From Clostridia bacterium (GTDB lineage Bacteria; Bacillota_A; Clostridia; Oscillospirales; CAG-272), in the NCBI GenBank assembly GCA_017462445.1, contig JAFTRB010000189.1, positions 1 to 5,661 of the forward strand: a stretch of DNA of 5,661 nucleotides. The letters are read 5' to 3'. The notes below the pieces were generated by a model that ran no database searches, was not told where the DNA came from, and was given only the letters and a program-made list of their open reading frames with translations. The first letter of the stretch is position 1, and each line of letters starts with the position of its first letter. This document shows, one piece after another, positions 5,600 to 5,661 of the stretch. A program made the position numbers and the translations under genes.

Positions 5600-5661
5600 C
5601 GAAGCAACTTTTGGGGCTCGCTTGATTTAGAGCAGAAATCGCCGATTGCAACCGACAGGCG
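5536..5661 (-). CDS. Possible C-terminal fragment of an unidentified ORF entering from the right edge
   Basis: A minus-strand frame is open from the right edge for 41 codons and ends at TAA 5538-5536. The translation begins RLSVAIGDFC and ends in a Leu/Ile-rich stretch (AILSLNALILLNS). I recognise no domain. The frame runs through the inverted repeat at 5534-5599, so it is more likely a chance opening across a repeat or RNA element than a real gene end. It is reported only because the edge prevents a decision. Confidence 0.15.
   Translation of the reverse strand, partial: RLSVAIGDFCSKSSEPQKLLRTKNSAFTAILSLNALILLNS

Noticed and set aside
5462..5661. tRNA, SRP RNA, RNase P RNA, T-box or CRISPR array in the right-hand region
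   Set aside because: I found none of their hallmark sequences (T-box GGUGGUACCGCG, SRP tetraloop domain, tRNA T-loop GGTTCRA, or regularly spaced direct repeats).

Overview
All confident genes lie on the minus strand, and the window reads as a chromosomal fragment of a low-to-mid GC Gram-positive bacterium. A member of the Clostridia is my best guess. The basis is the strong AGGAG-type ribosome binding sites, a near-perfect sigma-A promoter, AT-rich intergenic DNA, and a FakA/FakB (DAK2/DegV) fatty-acid kinase pair, which is typical of Bacillota. The taxonomic call is inference, not a search result.

In transcription order (right to left): 5400-5661 holds no confident gene, but it contains two inverted-repeat elements and an unexplained reading frame open at the window edge. 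A consensus promoter at 5357-5385, overlapped by a short palindrome, drives a leader of about 155 nt and then an apparent three-gene operon. The operon is a DegV/FakB-type fatty-acid-binding protein (4331-5194), a FakA-type fatty acid kinase (2550-4298) and a HAD-superfamily hydrolase (1830-2540). Gene spacing is 32 and 9 nt, and a rho-independent terminator (1761-1790) closes the unit.

Below the terminator, a second sigma-A-type promoter (1691-1719) starts a separate transcript. It encodes a large protein that runs off the left edge (552 residues visible). This protein joins an N-terminal GT2 polyprenyl-phosphate glycosyltransferase, a four-helix GtrA-type membrane domain and a divergent PlsC-like acyltransferase domain.

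Functionally, FakB would carry a fatty acid to FakA, which phosphorylates it to acyl-phosphate, the donor used in phospholipid synthesis. The HAD enzyme may hydrolyse a phosphorylated small molecule in the same context, but its substrate is unknown. The fusion protein could build a lipid-linked sugar, move it across the membrane and acylate a product. The window therefore has a lipid/envelope theme, and the GT2-GtrA-acyltransferase fusion is its most unusual element.
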